A stretch of 64,000 bases of DNA from Candidatus Aminicenantota bacterium (GCA_020344415.1 CP070825.1:1727759-1791758), one strand, 5' to 3'. Shown: positions 35,406 through 44,631, counted from the first letter of the stretch. The notes: generated from the letters alone by a model not told the origin. Numbers and translations are program-made.

Positions 35406-36512
35406 TTAGAAGATATGGTTAAAATCGAAATAAATCCCTGTCCCCTCCTCACTAAAACCCATATCAAACCTAACAACAAAGTTTTTAAGATAATACCTCA
35501 ACCCCCAGCCGAGATCAACAACTCCTTTATCGAGGCTAATATTTGACCAAGACGGCCATATGAGTCCCCCATCTATAAAAATATTTCCTCCCAGTTTTTT
35601 CCAGATGGGAAATCTGTACTCGGCGTTTATTAAGAATTTCCCCTTATCTATGAAACGATTCCGAGCATAACCTCTCATTGCAGTTATCTCCGAGCCACCG
35701 CCAAGAACGGGCATCTCGAAAATCGGAATTTCCTTCCCTGATATTTTCTTAACAAGGGCACGAAGGGCCAAGACGTCTTTTTGACCAAAAAGACGATTAT
35801 ATTTTCTGAAATCTAAGGTGAAACGGTAGTAGTTGGCATTCTTATTTCCCAAAATCTCTGAAGCCAGATCGTTTTGAAAAAGTAGACGAAAGCCTCTTCT
35901 CGGATGGATCTGGCTGTCTGAAGTATCAAAACGGATGATGAACGTGGCATATGGAGAAAAGCCCCCCCCCACTCCCCTTAATGTTTCTGTGTATGGCCTT
36001 CCCTCTTCAACATTAAAATAGTCTACTTCCTTTAATACATAATGTGCTTCTATTACAAAATGCGGGGTAAAACCTCTGCCGATCTTTATCTGAAGCTCTT
36101 TTCTTTCATATGTGAATATGGTCTCATTCTCTTTGCAAGAACCTACTCCAAATCCGTAAAAACTGTACTTCAAAAATTTATCGTACTCGGCTCTGAGATC
36201 AAAGGAGATGGGATATCTTTTTCCTTGGCGGATTTCAAAATCAGGAATAGAAAAAGTGAAAACATACCATCTTTCTCCCTTACTGGAATTAAATAAAATG
36301 AAATCGAAGGATTCCTTTCTGGAGAGATAGTTGATAAATTTTGCCTTCCCACCATAACCCACCCCGATGTCTGTGTCATACATGAGAATCGGGAATACAC
36401 TCAGAGATTTTTTTTTATCTTCATCTGAAAAAGCAATGGCTCGAATGGGAATCATAAAGAAGAAATGAAGGATCAATGTGATCAAGATGAGATATTTAAC
36501 CTTGCTAACCAT
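35406..36512 (-). CDS. Omp85/BamA-type outer-membrane beta-barrel without POTRA domains
   Basis: A 368-residue exported barrel (signal peptide about 1-28) matching the bacterial surface-antigen (D15/Omp85) C-terminal barrel: RRGFRLLFQ, the MRGYARNRF segment corresponding to the (V/I)RGY motif of the lid loop, KFLINAEYRFPIW, FIDGGLIW, GLRYYLKNFVVRFDMGF and an F at the C-terminus. No POTRA domain precedes the barrel, so it is not BamA or TamA but a short patatin-barrel or lipid-transport-like member. Its coding strand contains a run of nine G's (35962-35970 as C's). Good ribosome-binding site AAGGGGCAAGA. A Pho-box-like array lies upstream. Confidence 0.85.
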   Translation of the reverse strand: MVSKVKYLILITLILHFFFMIPIRAIAFSDEDKKKSLSVFPILMYDTDIGVGYGGKAKFINYLSRKESFDFILFNSSKGERWYVFTFSIPDFEIRQGKRYPISFDLRAEYDKFLKYSFYGFGVGSCKENETIFTYERKELQIKIGRGFTPHFVIEAHYVLKEVDYFNVEEGRPYTETLRGVGGGFSPYATFIIRFDTSDSQIHPRRGFRLLFQNDLASEILGNKNANYYRFTLDFRKYNRLFGQKDVLALRALVKKISGKEIPIFEMPVLGGGSEITAMRGYARNRFIDKGKFLINAEYRFPIWKKLGGNIFIDGGLIWPSWSNISLDKGVVDLGWGLRYYLKNFVVRFDMGFSEEGTGIYFDFNHIF

Positions 36513-36603
36513 TCTTGCCCCTTTTTATTTAAGAATAAATGAAAAACAAAAAAACATCAATTTTAACCTCTAGCCTCAATTTATGCTCTCCTGGGAAAAA
36601 AGT

Positions 36604-36642
36604 TGTCAAAGAGTTGTGAAATATTTGTTAAAAGTTCGTTAA
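36604..36642 (-). promoter_or_regulatory. Pho-box-like array of four 11-bp-spaced hexamers
   Basis: On the minus strand TTAACG, TTAACA, TTCACA and TTGACA begin exactly 11 bp apart (plus-strand windows 36637-36642, 36626-36631, 36615-36620, 36604-36609). This matches the PhoP/PhoB-type pattern of TT(A/T/C)ACA direct repeats. The last hexamer doubles as a -35 box, with CATAAA as a possible -10 18 bp on (36580-36585), reading into the Omp85-like gene at 36512. Confidence 0.6.
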
Positions 36643-36651
36643 GAATAATTA

Positions 36652-36795
36652 GCGGTCCCCTTAATCCCCAACTAAAAAACAATGTAGAGACTTGATTTAT
36701 TTAGTGTAGGGGCATGATTCATCAAGCCCACCTACAGGATGTTATTTGAACAGATAAAGTCAAGAATCGAGAGGCAAAAAGCAAGACCTGACCCC
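36652..36795. repeat. Dispersed palindromic repeat upstream of the penicillin-acylase gene
   Basis: Right end AGGCAAAAAGCAAGACCTGACCCC ends at 36795; the left end is worn (GCGGTCCCC at 36652). AACTAAAAAACAATG and the CTTGATTTAT core match the element at 42348-42476, and a second dyad GTAGGGGCATGAT...ATCAAGCCCACCTAC is added in the centre. No ORF. The rest of the 352-bp gap contains the Pho-like box and the promoter listed separately. Confidence 0.65.
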
Positions 36796-36805
36796 AAGAA
36801 AAATA

Positions 36806-36834
36806 TTGACTAATCATAAGTCTCATTTTATATT
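36806..36834 (+). promoter_or_regulatory. Promoter of the penicillin-acylase-family gene
   Basis: TTGACT (36806-36811), 17-bp spacer, TATATT (36829-36834), starting 10 bp after the repeat ends. Predicted leader about 24 nt containing GGGAG. Confidence 0.65.
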
Positions 36835-36864
36835 TTGCCCTACTACACGGGAGAATATCTAAAA

Positions 36865-39210
36865 ATGAAGAAAAGAGTTTTAAAGATAATCATTTTCGCA
36901 ATCATTATCATAATCATTGTAACTGCACTTTGGATAACCTATCGACTCCGTTCCTCTTTGCCAAAAACAAAAGGAGAAATCTCTATCCTGGGATTATCAA
37001 ATGAGGTTGAAATCATCAGGGATAAGCTCGGGATTCCCCATATCGTTGCAGAGAATGAAGAAGATCTATTTTTTGCCTGTGGCTATGTCCACACCCAGGA
37101 CAGGCTATGGCAGATGGAATTGTCGAGACGGATAGGGGCTGGCACTCTATCTGAAATCTTCGGTGAAAAAACGTTAGAAACAGACACTCATATGAGGGCT
37201 TTAGGCCTGAGACAAGCTGCTGAGAAAGATTTCAAAAGCTTAACTCCAAAAATGAAAAAGCTTCTCGCCTCTTATTGTGCTGGAGTCAATTACTATCTGA
37301 AGAAAAAGAAAAACCTTCCTCCAGAATTTCTTATTTTAAGATACAAACCTCAGCCATGGAAAATCCTTGACTGTTTCTTAATCAAACAAAATATGGCTTT
37401 GACTCTGAGCTACACTATAAAATCAAAACTCCTAAGGATGGAACTATTCAAAAGATTCGGGAAAGACAAAGCTCAAGAAATTATTCACTCCTCTCCCGTG
37501 GGAGACGTGGTAATTCCTTCTTTTGACTTTGAAATGAAGCCTTTATTTCCCAGGGGAAATTATTCAGGCAGCAACAATTGGGTAGCTGATGGAACATTAA
37601 CCCAAACAGGAAAGCCTCTTTTAGCGAATGATCCTCATTTAAAGATAAATAGTCTCCCTTCTATCTGGTATGGAATCCATATGCGCTGTCCAGAAATCAA
37701 CGTGATCGGAGTCTCTCTTCCTGGGGTGCCAGGAGTGATTATTGGCCACAATGATTATATTGCTTGGGGTATAACTAATTCATATGTCGACATCCAGGAT
37801 TTATACTTAGAAAAATTGGATCCTGAACAAAAAAAATACTTTTTTAATGGGGATTGGAAAGACCTTAAAATCTACAAAGAAGAAATTGTGGTTAAGGGAG
37901 AAAATAATCCCAAAAAAATTGATGTGAAGTGGACTCATCGGGGTCCAATCTTAACTCCTTGGATTATTCAAAGCGAAAGGCCAATCTCTATGAGATGGGC
38001 TATTTACGAAGGAGGACAGGCTGCAGAAGCCTTCTATCTGATAGATAAAGCAAAAAACTGGTATGATTTTGTAAATGGAGTATCTCTATTTGATTCTCCA
38101 TCTCAGAATTTCGTTTATGCCGATATCGATGGAAACATCGGCTATTACCTGAATGGAAAGATCCCTATCAGGAATAACCATAAGGGACTCCTGCCTGTAC
38201 CTGGAGAAACAGATGAATACGATTGGAAAGGCTTTCTTAAGGAGGAGGAAAAGCCCTTTTCTTTCAATTCTCTCGAACACCTCGTTGTTACAGCTAACAA
38301 TAAAATCGTATCCGATGATTATCCTTACTTCCTTGGTGATGAGTATATAGCTCCATTTAGAGCACAGAGAATAAAAGAGTTACTCGCAAAGAGAAAGAAT
38401 CACTCAATAGATTCTTTCAAGGAAATTCAACTGGATATCCATTCTCTCCGGGCTCGGCTTCTTCTTCCTTTTATCAAGGAGCTCGAAAATTTATCAGCTA
38501 CAGCACAAAAAGCTCAGGATATTTTAAAAAATTGGGATGGAAATATGTCCGATGATAAAGAAGCTGTTCTCTTTCATATATTTATCCAAATGCTCGAAGA
38601 AAACACCTTTAAAGATGAACTCGGAGATAGCTTTCCTCAATTTCAAGAGGCTACAGACAACAAATGGGCTGGGATCTATAAAATCATAAATAATCCACAA
38701 TCATCCTGGTTTGATAATATTCATACACCTGAAACAGAATTAAGAAAAGACATTATAAATATGAGCCTTTCACAAGCTTATGAACGGCTTGAGGAAAAAT
38801 TCGGTTCTCCAAAAAAGTGGGAATGGTCAAAAATGCACGCAATCCATTTTCAGCATCCCTTGGGTCAGGTTTGGTTTTTAAAGTTTCTCAATCGGGGGCC
38901 CTACCCAATCAAAGGAACTAAAGATACAGTCAATGCTTCATTTTTTCTTTTTGACAATCCATTTCGAACAGAATACGGTGTATCCTACAGACAGATCATT
39001 GACTTGGATGACATGAAAAATTCAGTGTTTGTTCTCCCCACAGGTCAATCAGGCCATTTTCTAAGCCGTCATTATGACGACCAGATCAAGACCTGGCTTG
39101 AAGGCAGATATTATCCAATGTTGTTTGATATGGAAACTATAGAAAAAGAATCCGAAGGCAAATTGATATTAAAACCGATTAAAGAAAACCGGGATTCAGA
39201 AAATAGATAA
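36865..39210 (+). CDS. Penicillin-acylase family N-terminal-nucleophile hydrolase
   Basis: A 781-residue Ntn-hydrolase precursor with an N-terminal membrane anchor or signal (residues 7-25, very Ile-rich). The pattern is the penicillin G acylase/acyl-homoserine-lactone acylase one: RDKLGIPHIVAENEEDLFFACGYVHTQDRLWQMEL in the alpha chain (cited in parts), a spacer, then the autocleavage site YSGSNNWV with catalytic Ser236, and NDPHL, GVPGVIIGHND and WGITNSYVD after it. Such enzymes hydrolyse amide bonds of acylated compounds in the periplasm. The real substrate is unknown; beta-lactams are only one option. ATG 36865 is chosen over the in-frame 36835 start, which lies inside the -10 region. Convergent with the response regulator. 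Confidence 0.9.
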   Translation: MKKRVLKIIIFAIIIIIIVTALWITYRLRSSLPKTKGEISILGLSNEVEIIRDKLGIPHIVAENEEDLFFACGYVHTQDRLWQMELSRRIGAGTLSEIFGEKTLETDTHMRALGLRQAAEKDFKSLTPKMKKLLASYCAGVNYYLKKKKNLPPEFLILRYKPQPWKILDCFLIKQNMALTLSYTIKSKLLRMELFKRFGKDKAQEIIHSSPVGDVVIPSFDFEMKPLFPRGNYSGSNNWVADGTLTQTGKPLLANDPHLKINSLPSIWYGIHMRCPEINVIGVSLPGVPGVIIGHNDYIAWGITNSYVDIQDLYLEKLDPEQKKYFFNGDWKDLKIYKEEIVVKGENNPKKIDVKWTHRGPILTPWIIQSERPISMRWAIYEGGQAAEAFYLIDKAKNWYDFVNGVSLFDSPSQNFVYADIDGNIGYYLNGKIPIRNNHKGLLPVPGETDEYDWKGFLKEEEKPFSFNSLEHLVVTANNKIVSDDYPYFLGDEYIAPFRAQRIKELLAKRKNHSIDSFKEIQLDIHSLRARLLLPFIKELENLSATAQKAQDILKNWDGNMSDDKEAVLFHIFIQMLEENTFKDELGDSFPQFQEATDNKWAGIYKIINNPQSSWFDNIHTPETELRKDIINMSLSQAYERLEEKFGSPKKWEWSKMHAIHFQHPLGQVWFLKFLNRGPYPIKGTKDTVNASFFLFDNPFRTEYGVSYRQIIDLDDMKNSVFVLPTGQSGHFLSRHYDDQIKTWLEGRYYPMLFDMETIEKESEGKLILKPIKENRDSENR

Positions 39211-39221
39211 CTCCATTGATA

Positions 39222-39246
39222 GAAAAAGGGGGCGTTCCCTATTTTT
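39222..39246. repeat. Imperfect palindrome between convergent genes
   Basis: AAAAAGGGGGCGTTCCCTATTTTT-type sequence at 39222-39246, probably a worn copy of the GGGGACWGTCCCC palindrome; its position suggests a bidirectional terminator. Confidence 0.4.
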
Positions 39247-39922
39247 GAAACCTGTATCCTGACCAGGGAACTGTAATGAGATGAGAGGGTTTAGCTGGAT
39301 TATCCTCGATTTTCTGCCTTAAATTGTGGATAAACGTATCGATGGTCCGGGTTGTCGGGAATTTATCATACCCCCACACCTCGTTGAGAATCTTATCTCG
39401 GCTCACGACTTCTCCCTCATGGGATACCAGAAGATTGAGCAAGCCAAATTCTTTGGCGGTAAGATAGAGGTCCTTTTTTCCCTTAGAAGCGATCTGTTTT
39501 TTGAAGTTTATATAGACAGCTCCAAAAGAGTATTCTTCAAGCTCTGTTTTTTCTGGTCTTGAGCGGCGCAGGATCGCTTTTATCCTGGCAATAAGCTCCT
39601 TTGTTCCGAATGGCTTAGTTATATAATCATCTGCTCCCAGCTCAAGACCTAACACTTTATCTATCTCTTCTTTTCTCTGGCCTGTGAGCATGATAATCGG
39701 GATTACTACTCCTTTTGTCCTTAAGTTCCGGCAGATCTCCATCCCGTTTAAAGAAGGAAGCATCACATCAAGGACAATCAGATCAGTCTTTTCTCTGCAA
39801 GCAAGCTGGAATCCCTGCTCTCCATCTGTGGAAGAGATTACCTTGAAATTCTCTGCCTCAAGAGAAGAAGTTAAAGTCTTGAGCAGAGCTTCGTCATCTT
39901 CGACAATTAAAATTTTCTTCAT
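39239..39922 (-). CDS. OmpR/PhoB-family response regulator
   Basis: A 227-residue regulator: receiver domain with acidic pocket EDD (8-10), phosphorylation site D52 in VLDVMLPSLNG, the conserved Lys in ITKPFG, and a C-terminal winged-helix domain ending RTIDTFIHNLRQKIEDN and VPWSGYRFQK. Its start overlaps the stop of the kinase gene by ATGA, so the two form one two-component pair. OmpR/PhoB-type regulators bind direct repeats spaced 10-11 bp; such an array is at 36604-36642, so that site is a candidate target. Confidence 0.94.
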   Translation of the reverse strand: MKKILIVEDDEALLKTLTSSLEAENFKVISSTDGEQGFQLACREKTDLIVLDVMLPSLNGMEICRNLRTKGVVIPIIMLTGQRKEEIDKVLGLELGADDYITKPFGTKELIARIKAILRRSRPEKTELEEYSFGAVYINFKKQIASKGKKDLYLTAKEFGLLNLLVSHEGEVVSRDKILNEVWGYDKFPTTRTIDTFIHNLRQKIEDNPAKPSHLITVPWSGYRFQK

Positions 39923-42285
39923 GGCTTTGGAAAAACCAGGATAAAAGTACTCCCTTTATCTGGTTGGCTTTCAACCTTTATATCGCCCTTATGGACTGTC
40001 ATGATGTGTTTGATAATCTTCAATCCCAATCCGACCCCTTTTGTACTTAGCTGACTCGCGTCCGCACTCCTGTAAAAACCTTCGAAAATCCTCTTCTGTT
40101 CTTCACGGGGAATCCCTACGCCCTTATCTTCAACCTGGATCTCTACTTGTTTATCTTTCTCGATTAAGTGAATATCAATCTCCTTTTTATCTGAAGAGTA
40201 TTTTATTGCATTATCAATGAGGTTGTCCAATGCCTGTTTTACTGCATCACGGTCAATCTCCAGATATACAGGATGATCAGGGAAATGTATCTTGAGAACA
40301 AATCCCTCTGATTCTAATCTGTGATGGAAAAGTTTTGCAGCTTCTTCAATCAAGGGTTCGATCTCTGTCTTTTGATATTCATAAGATTTTACGTTTTGTT
40401 CGATCTTGGCAAAATCGAGGATGTTATGAAGAAGACGTGAAAGCCGGATCGTCTCACTGGCCATCAGATCAAGGAGCTCACCTCTTTTAGCCCTATCTTT
40501 CACTTTCTGCTCCTGAAGGATTTCTGTGATCCCTTGGATGGAACTCATCGGAGTCCGAAGCTCATGAGAGACAGTTGAGATGAATTCAGTTTTAAGGCGA
40601 CTGACCTCATCCAATTTTTCTTTTTCCGCCCTTTCAAAAATAACCTCTTCTTGAAGCGATATCCTTTCCAGGTTTAAAGCCAATTCTCCAGCCATTGTCC
40701 CTAAAAGCTCTAGATCATCTCGAGTAAACCTCTCTCCTGACATTTTCTTGCCCAACGTCAGGTATCCAGCCAAAGCTGTAGACCTGAAAGAAAGCGGCAG
40801 AATTATCTCCAGGTTTTTCTCTTTTAAGGCAGCTTCCTGAGAAAAATCAATGTTTTCTTCAGTCTTTACTGCTTTTTTTCTGGTTATGACTTTCTCAGAT
40901 GCGAGGCCATAAGAGACGAGAGAACCCAGGTCTTTTTCTCCATCTCGTGCGATCGAAAGCGTCAATCTGCCAGAGTCAATAAAGTAAATAAAAATTCCCA
41001 TCTTTTCCAGAGGGAGTGTCTTTTTTATTTTTTCCAGAAAAAAATCCACAAGATGGTCTCGACGGACGATCCTGTGTGCCCTGTCGTTAAAACTGAGTAT
41101 ACTTCTGCGGTAATCATAACTCTGCCGGAAAAAAGTCCTGTCTACAAATTCCTGAATTTTTTTTCTTGCCGGATGAAATACGACTGCAGCACCAAGTGCA
41201 CCAATCATAAAGATGAATGTTTCTTGGACAAAGAAAAGCTTTGAAAAGATATTATGGAGGACGCTTACGGAAAATAGATACAAACTGACTGTAAACACCG
41301 TCAGTATTGTATAGACCAGACTGCGGTTGATAACGAGTTCAATGTTCATCAATCTGAATCGAACAATAGAAAAAGCAAAGGCCAGCGGGATGAGGATAAA
41401 AAACACCTGTGAAAGCTCCTCTGAAATCAGAGGATTTAACCTCATAACCTGAGGCAGCTGGTATAAGAAAATAAAGGGTCCAAGCCCGATAAAGAGGCCA
41501 TAAAAGATCCATTTAATCTGAGATCGTTCTTCTTCAAGGATTGTTTTTCTGTAAATAATGATCAAGGACAAAATCGCCAGGAAAACAAACAAAATGAGAT
41601 AAAAGCGGAAGTAAAGGTAAAAGACATGATAAAGCCTGTGAATTTCAATAGAAGTTTTTATTCTGGATAGCAGAAACAGGGTCTCAAGCATTCCTGCAAA
41701 AATAAGGGCTGGAAAATAAATGGCGAACTTCTCAAGCCTATACCTTTTCCTTGAAAAATAAAGGGAGAAGTGCAAGAGCAATGCAGGAGCCAGAGGATAT
41801 AAGATATAGAACATAATGCCAGGGATGCAAGGAAGCCAACCCTCTCGCAGGTGACAAAAACCCGTATTAATCACAATGGATGAGGCAAATAACAGAGCTG
41901 CCCAATAAAAAATTCGAGCCCTTGCTTCATCTGGCTTCAGGAAAAGAACAGAAATTCCAATAACCATGATGAAAAGACCGATCACCAGATAGATCAATGG
42001 AAAGGGTGTTGAATAAAAGGGGATGAGAAAGATTTCTTTCTTTTCTATTTTGCCATCATCATTCTGGATTAACAAAATCGAGCGTTCGTCAATTGTCCTG
42101 TTGCTTAGAATGAATTCAACGTCTTTCTCGTGTTCTATTTTTATGTTGTCTATTTGACGCAGGTTCTGGGTATTTATTTCTGCGGGAAGACCGGTGCGGT
42201 TGAGAAGCAGGAAATATCCATAAACGCTTATTAGTATGATAAAAAAGCCTGTGCATAAAGAAAGGTAAAAGGAAAATTTCCTCAT
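39919..42285 (-). CDS. Multi-membrane-segment GAF histidine kinase
   Basis: A 788-residue sensor kinase. One N-terminal helix and a short extracytoplasmic region (about 30-90) are followed by seven to eight hydrophobic segments (about 95-385, ComP-like, ending FRLMNIELVINRSLVYTIL), then a GAF-like domain (about 405-540), a HisKA dimerisation helix with H574 in SHELRTP, and a HATPase domain with N box DNLIDNAIKYSS, G1 VEDKGVGIP and G2 GVGLGL. The ComP-like front suggests sensing of a membrane-embedded or lipophilic signal. It is transcribed divergently from the beta-lactamase-like gene and ahead of the regulator. Confidence 0.92.
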   Translation of the reverse strand: MRKFSFYLSLCTGFFIILISVYGYFLLLNRTGLPAEINTQNLRQIDNIKIEHEKDVEFILSNRTIDERSILLIQNDDGKIEKKEIFLIPFYSTPFPLIYLVIGLFIMVIGISVLFLKPDEARARIFYWAALLFASSIVINTGFCHLREGWLPCIPGIMFYILYPLAPALLLHFSLYFSRKRYRLEKFAIYFPALIFAGMLETLFLLSRIKTSIEIHRLYHVFYLYFRFYLILFVFLAILSLIIIYRKTILEEERSQIKWIFYGLFIGLGPFIFLYQLPQVMRLNPLISEELSQVFFILIPLAFAFSIVRFRLMNIELVINRSLVYTILTVFTVSLYLFSVSVLHNIFSKLFFVQETFIFMIGALGAAVVFHPARKKIQEFVDRTFFRQSYDYRRSILSFNDRAHRIVRRDHLVDFFLEKIKKTLPLEKMGIFIYFIDSGRLTLSIARDGEKDLGSLVSYGLASEKVITRKKAVKTEENIDFSQEAALKEKNLEIILPLSFRSTALAGYLTLGKKMSGERFTRDDLELLGTMAGELALNLERISLQEEVIFERAEKEKLDEVSRLKTEFISTVSHELRTPMSSIQGITEILQEQKVKDRAKRGELLDLMASETIRLSRLLHNILDFAKIEQNVKSYEYQKTEIEPLIEEAAKLFHHRLESEGFVLKIHFPDHPVYLEIDRDAVKQALDNLIDNAIKYSSDKKEIDIHLIEKDKQVEIQVEDKGVGIPREEQKRIFEGFYRSADASQLSTKGVGLGLKIIKHIMTVHKGDIKVESQPDKGSTFILVFPKP

Positions 42286-42347
42286 GTTCTATTTTCCCTG
42301 TTGCTGGGCGAAATATAACATCATTTCAATTTTTTTGTCAAACAGCT

Positions 42348-42476
42348 GGGGTCAGGTCTTGCTTTTTGCCTCAACTAAAAAAAAATGCAAGGGCTTGATT
42401 TATCAAGCCCACTATTTAAAAAGTGATTTAAAGAAATAAGGTTGATCTTCAATAGGCAAAAAACAAGACCTGACCC
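42348..42476. repeat. Best-preserved copy of the dispersed palindromic repeat
   Basis: Left end GGGGTCAGGTCTTGCTTTTT (from 42348, continuing GCCT to 42371) is inverted against AGGCAAAAAACAAGACCTGA (from 42454, continuing CCC to 42476). The centre has the hairpin GGGCTTGAT-TT-ATCAAGCCC (42391-42410). About 129 bp, no ORF, between divergent genes at 42285 and 42572. Confidence 0.85.
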
Positions 42477-42571
42477 TAAAAAATAAAAAAAAGTCATTTA
42501 AAAACAATTCAAGATGTTGTAAAATTCTTAGACTTTGTTATTCGATAAGCATTGTATAAGGAGGTTCTAAC

Positions 42572-44362
42572 ATGAAAAAAAGATTGATAAGTATTGTATG
42601 CCTTATTCTTTTTGTCTCTCTCTTTATTTTTCCACCTTTGCAAGCGCAGGAAAAGGCTAAAGAAGAAAGCCTGAAAGGCTACTCTGAGTTTATCAACGAA
42701 CTCATAAAGGAGTGGAAAATCCCCGGGCTCGCAATATCTATCGTTAAGGATGGTAAAGTCATCTTTTCAGAGGGGTTTGGGTTTCGGGATATAAAAAAAG
42801 GCTTAAAGGTCACACCTCGAACCCTTTTTGCCATAGGGTCCTGCTCCAAAGCATTTACAGCAACAACCGTAGGACTCCTGGTAGACGAAGACAAAGTGGA
42901 TTGGGATAAGCCCGTAAGAGAGTATCTCCCCTCCTTTAAACTTGAAGATTCTTTTGCATCGGAAAGAATGACTCCTCGCGATCTCGTCTGCCATCGCTCT
43001 GGTTTACCCAGACACGATTTGATGTGGTACAACTCCTCAGCTAGCCGCAAAGAACTTTTTGATCGGCTGCGATATCTCGAACCTAGCAGAGATTTCAGAA
43101 CAACCTACCAGTATCAAAACCTTAAGTTCTTGACCGCAGGATATTTAGTAGGTCAAGTCGCAAAAACTTCCTGGGAAGAGTTTGTCCAGGAGCGCATCTT
43201 TGACCCTTTGGGAATGAATGACAGCAACTTTTCTGTGGAGGATTCAAAGAAGGCGCCAGATTTTGCTCTTCCTTACGCGGAAAGGAAAGAAAAAATTGTG
43301 GAGATTCCCTTCCGAAACATTGATACAATCGGCCCAGCAGGTTCGATCAATTCCAACGTCACTGATATGGCGAAATGGGTTCTCCTCAACTTGAACAAAG
43401 GAAAGGTTGGAGAGAAGCAAATCATCTCGGAAGCCTCTCTTAAACAGATTCACTCTCCTCAAATGTTGAGCTCTCAATCGATCAGGTATGACGAGCTGTT
43501 TTATTCAAGCTACGGAATGGGTTGGGGAATCACAGCGTATAGAGGCCATCTTATGGTTTCCCATGGCGGCGGAATCGATGGGTTCAGTGCCCTTGTCAGC
43601 TTAATGCCTCGCGACAACATGGGAATAGTTATTCTCACTAATAAGGGCAACCCTATAACCTCCATCGTTGCCTATAACGCTTATGACCGTCTCTTAGGTC
43701 TAGACCAGGTAGATTGGAATAAGCGCACAAGGGAACGAATGGATGAAGCAGAGAAAGAAGCTGAAAAAGCAAAAGAAAAAAAGGATAAGGATAGAAAGCT
43801 CAATACCAAACCTTCCCATCCTTTTGAAGATTATACTGGCGATTTCGAGCACCCTGGATACGGAGTCGTCTCTATCACGAAAGAAGGCAATCAGCTAAAA
43901 GGGGTATACAACTCTATTGAATTTGCTATGAAGCATTACCATTACGATGTTTTTGAATTCCTTAATGAACTAATGAATACATCCATGAAGGTTTCCTATT
44001 CAACCGATGTCAAAGGCAATATTCACAGCCTTGCTATTAAGCTAGAGCGAGCAGTCAAAGAAATCGTCTTCACCAGAATGCCCCCCAAAAAAATGAAGGA
44101 GAAAAGCTTTCTTGAAAAATTCGCTGGAGAGTATGAACTGGAGGGAACGACTGTTAAAATACATTTAAAGGGTAAGGATACACTTTTCTTATCTGTCCCT
44201 GGCCAGCCGGAATACGAATTGATCCCCTACAGAGGCACTGAGTTTTATCTAAAGAATCTAGACGGATTTAGCATAGAATTCATACTGGATGAATCAGGAG
44301 CTGTCACAGAAGCTAAAGTCGTTCAACCAAACGGCACCTTAACAGCCAAGAAAAAGAAATAG
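42572..44362 (+). CDS. Exported class C beta-lactamase-like serine hydrolase
   Basis: A 596-residue exported protein (signal peptide about 1-26). The AmpC/DD-peptidase-like domain (about 35-380) has the nucleophile motif S90-C-S-K93 (SxxK), Y181-Q-N183 (YxN) and H331-G-G (HxG). A charged linker (about 385-415) leads to a C-terminal beta domain (DUF3471/lipocalin-like, about 420-596) as in Pab87-type peptidases and many esterases. This group includes D-amino-acid peptidases and esterases, so beta-lactam hydrolysis should not be assumed. Clear ribosome-binding site AAGGAGG. A small hairpin follows at 44390-44423. Confidence 0.9.
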   Translation: MKKRLISIVCLILFVSLFIFPPLQAQEKAKEESLKGYSEFINELIKEWKIPGLAISIVKDGKVIFSEGFGFRDIKKGLKVTPRTLFAIGSCSKAFTATTVGLLVDEDKVDWDKPVREYLPSFKLEDSFASERMTPRDLVCHRSGLPRHDLMWYNSSASRKELFDRLRYLEPSRDFRTTYQYQNLKFLTAGYLVGQVAKTSWEEFVQERIFDPLGMNDSNFSVEDSKKAPDFALPYAERKEKIVEIPFRNIDTIGPAGSINSNVTDMAKWVLLNLNKGKVGEKQIISEASLKQIHSPQMLSSQSIRYDELFYSSYGMGWGITAYRGHLMVSHGGGIDGFSALVSLMPRDNMGIVILTNKGNPITSIVAYNAYDRLLGLDQVDWNKRTRERMDEAEKEAEKAKEKKDKDRKLNTKPSHPFEDYTGDFEHPGYGVVSITKEGNQLKGVYNSIEFAMKHYHYDVFEFLNELMNTSMKVSYSTDVKGNIHSLAIKLERAVKEIVFTRMPPKKMKEKSFLEKFAGEYELEGTTVKIHLKGKDTLFLSVPGQPEYELIPYRGTEFYLKNLDGFSIEFILDESGAVTEAKVVQPNGTLTAKKKK

Positions 44363-44389
44363 CTGCGCATAGAAAAAGAATAATTAAAC

Positions 44390-44423
44390 CTGGATTACTC
44401 GTTATTTTATAGGAATAATTCTG
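44390..44423. repeat. Short hairpin of the CTGGATTATTC family
   Basis: CTGGATTACTC (44390-44400) faces GAATAATTCTG (44413-44423) imperfectly, 27 bp past the hydrolase stop. Related to 4723-4759 and 53641-53705. Confidence 0.35.
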
Positions 44424-44545
44424 GCAAAATTGATTTTAAACAAAAAAACAATCAACCTTTAATATAATAAGTTTAGGTACGGGAAATAGTAATCTGAAAA
44501 ACTATTTTTATTCAATTTTCACAAAAAAATCCTCTGCTTTCCCTC

Positions 44546-44555
44546 ACAAATTTGT
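44546..44555. promoter_or_regulatory. Candidate activator dyad upstream of the sigma-54 promoter
   Basis: Perfect palindrome ACAAATTTGT about 80-90 bp upstream of the -24 box, followed by a second dyad GCCC-N12-GGGC (44561-44580). Position fits an enhancer for an NtrC-type activator. The rest of the 321-bp gap 44363-44683 is AT-rich. Confidence 0.4.
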
Positions 44556-44631
44556 TGGATGCCCGACATTTTTGTAGGGCTTCCCCAAGAAAAGAAATTC
44601 ATAAGTTCTTTATTTTAAAAAAGATATAATT

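Noticed and set aside
36865-44362. Beta-lactam resistance island
   Set aside because: Both hydrolase families are broad (amidases, esterases, D-peptidases); nothing in the sequence points to beta-lactams in particular.
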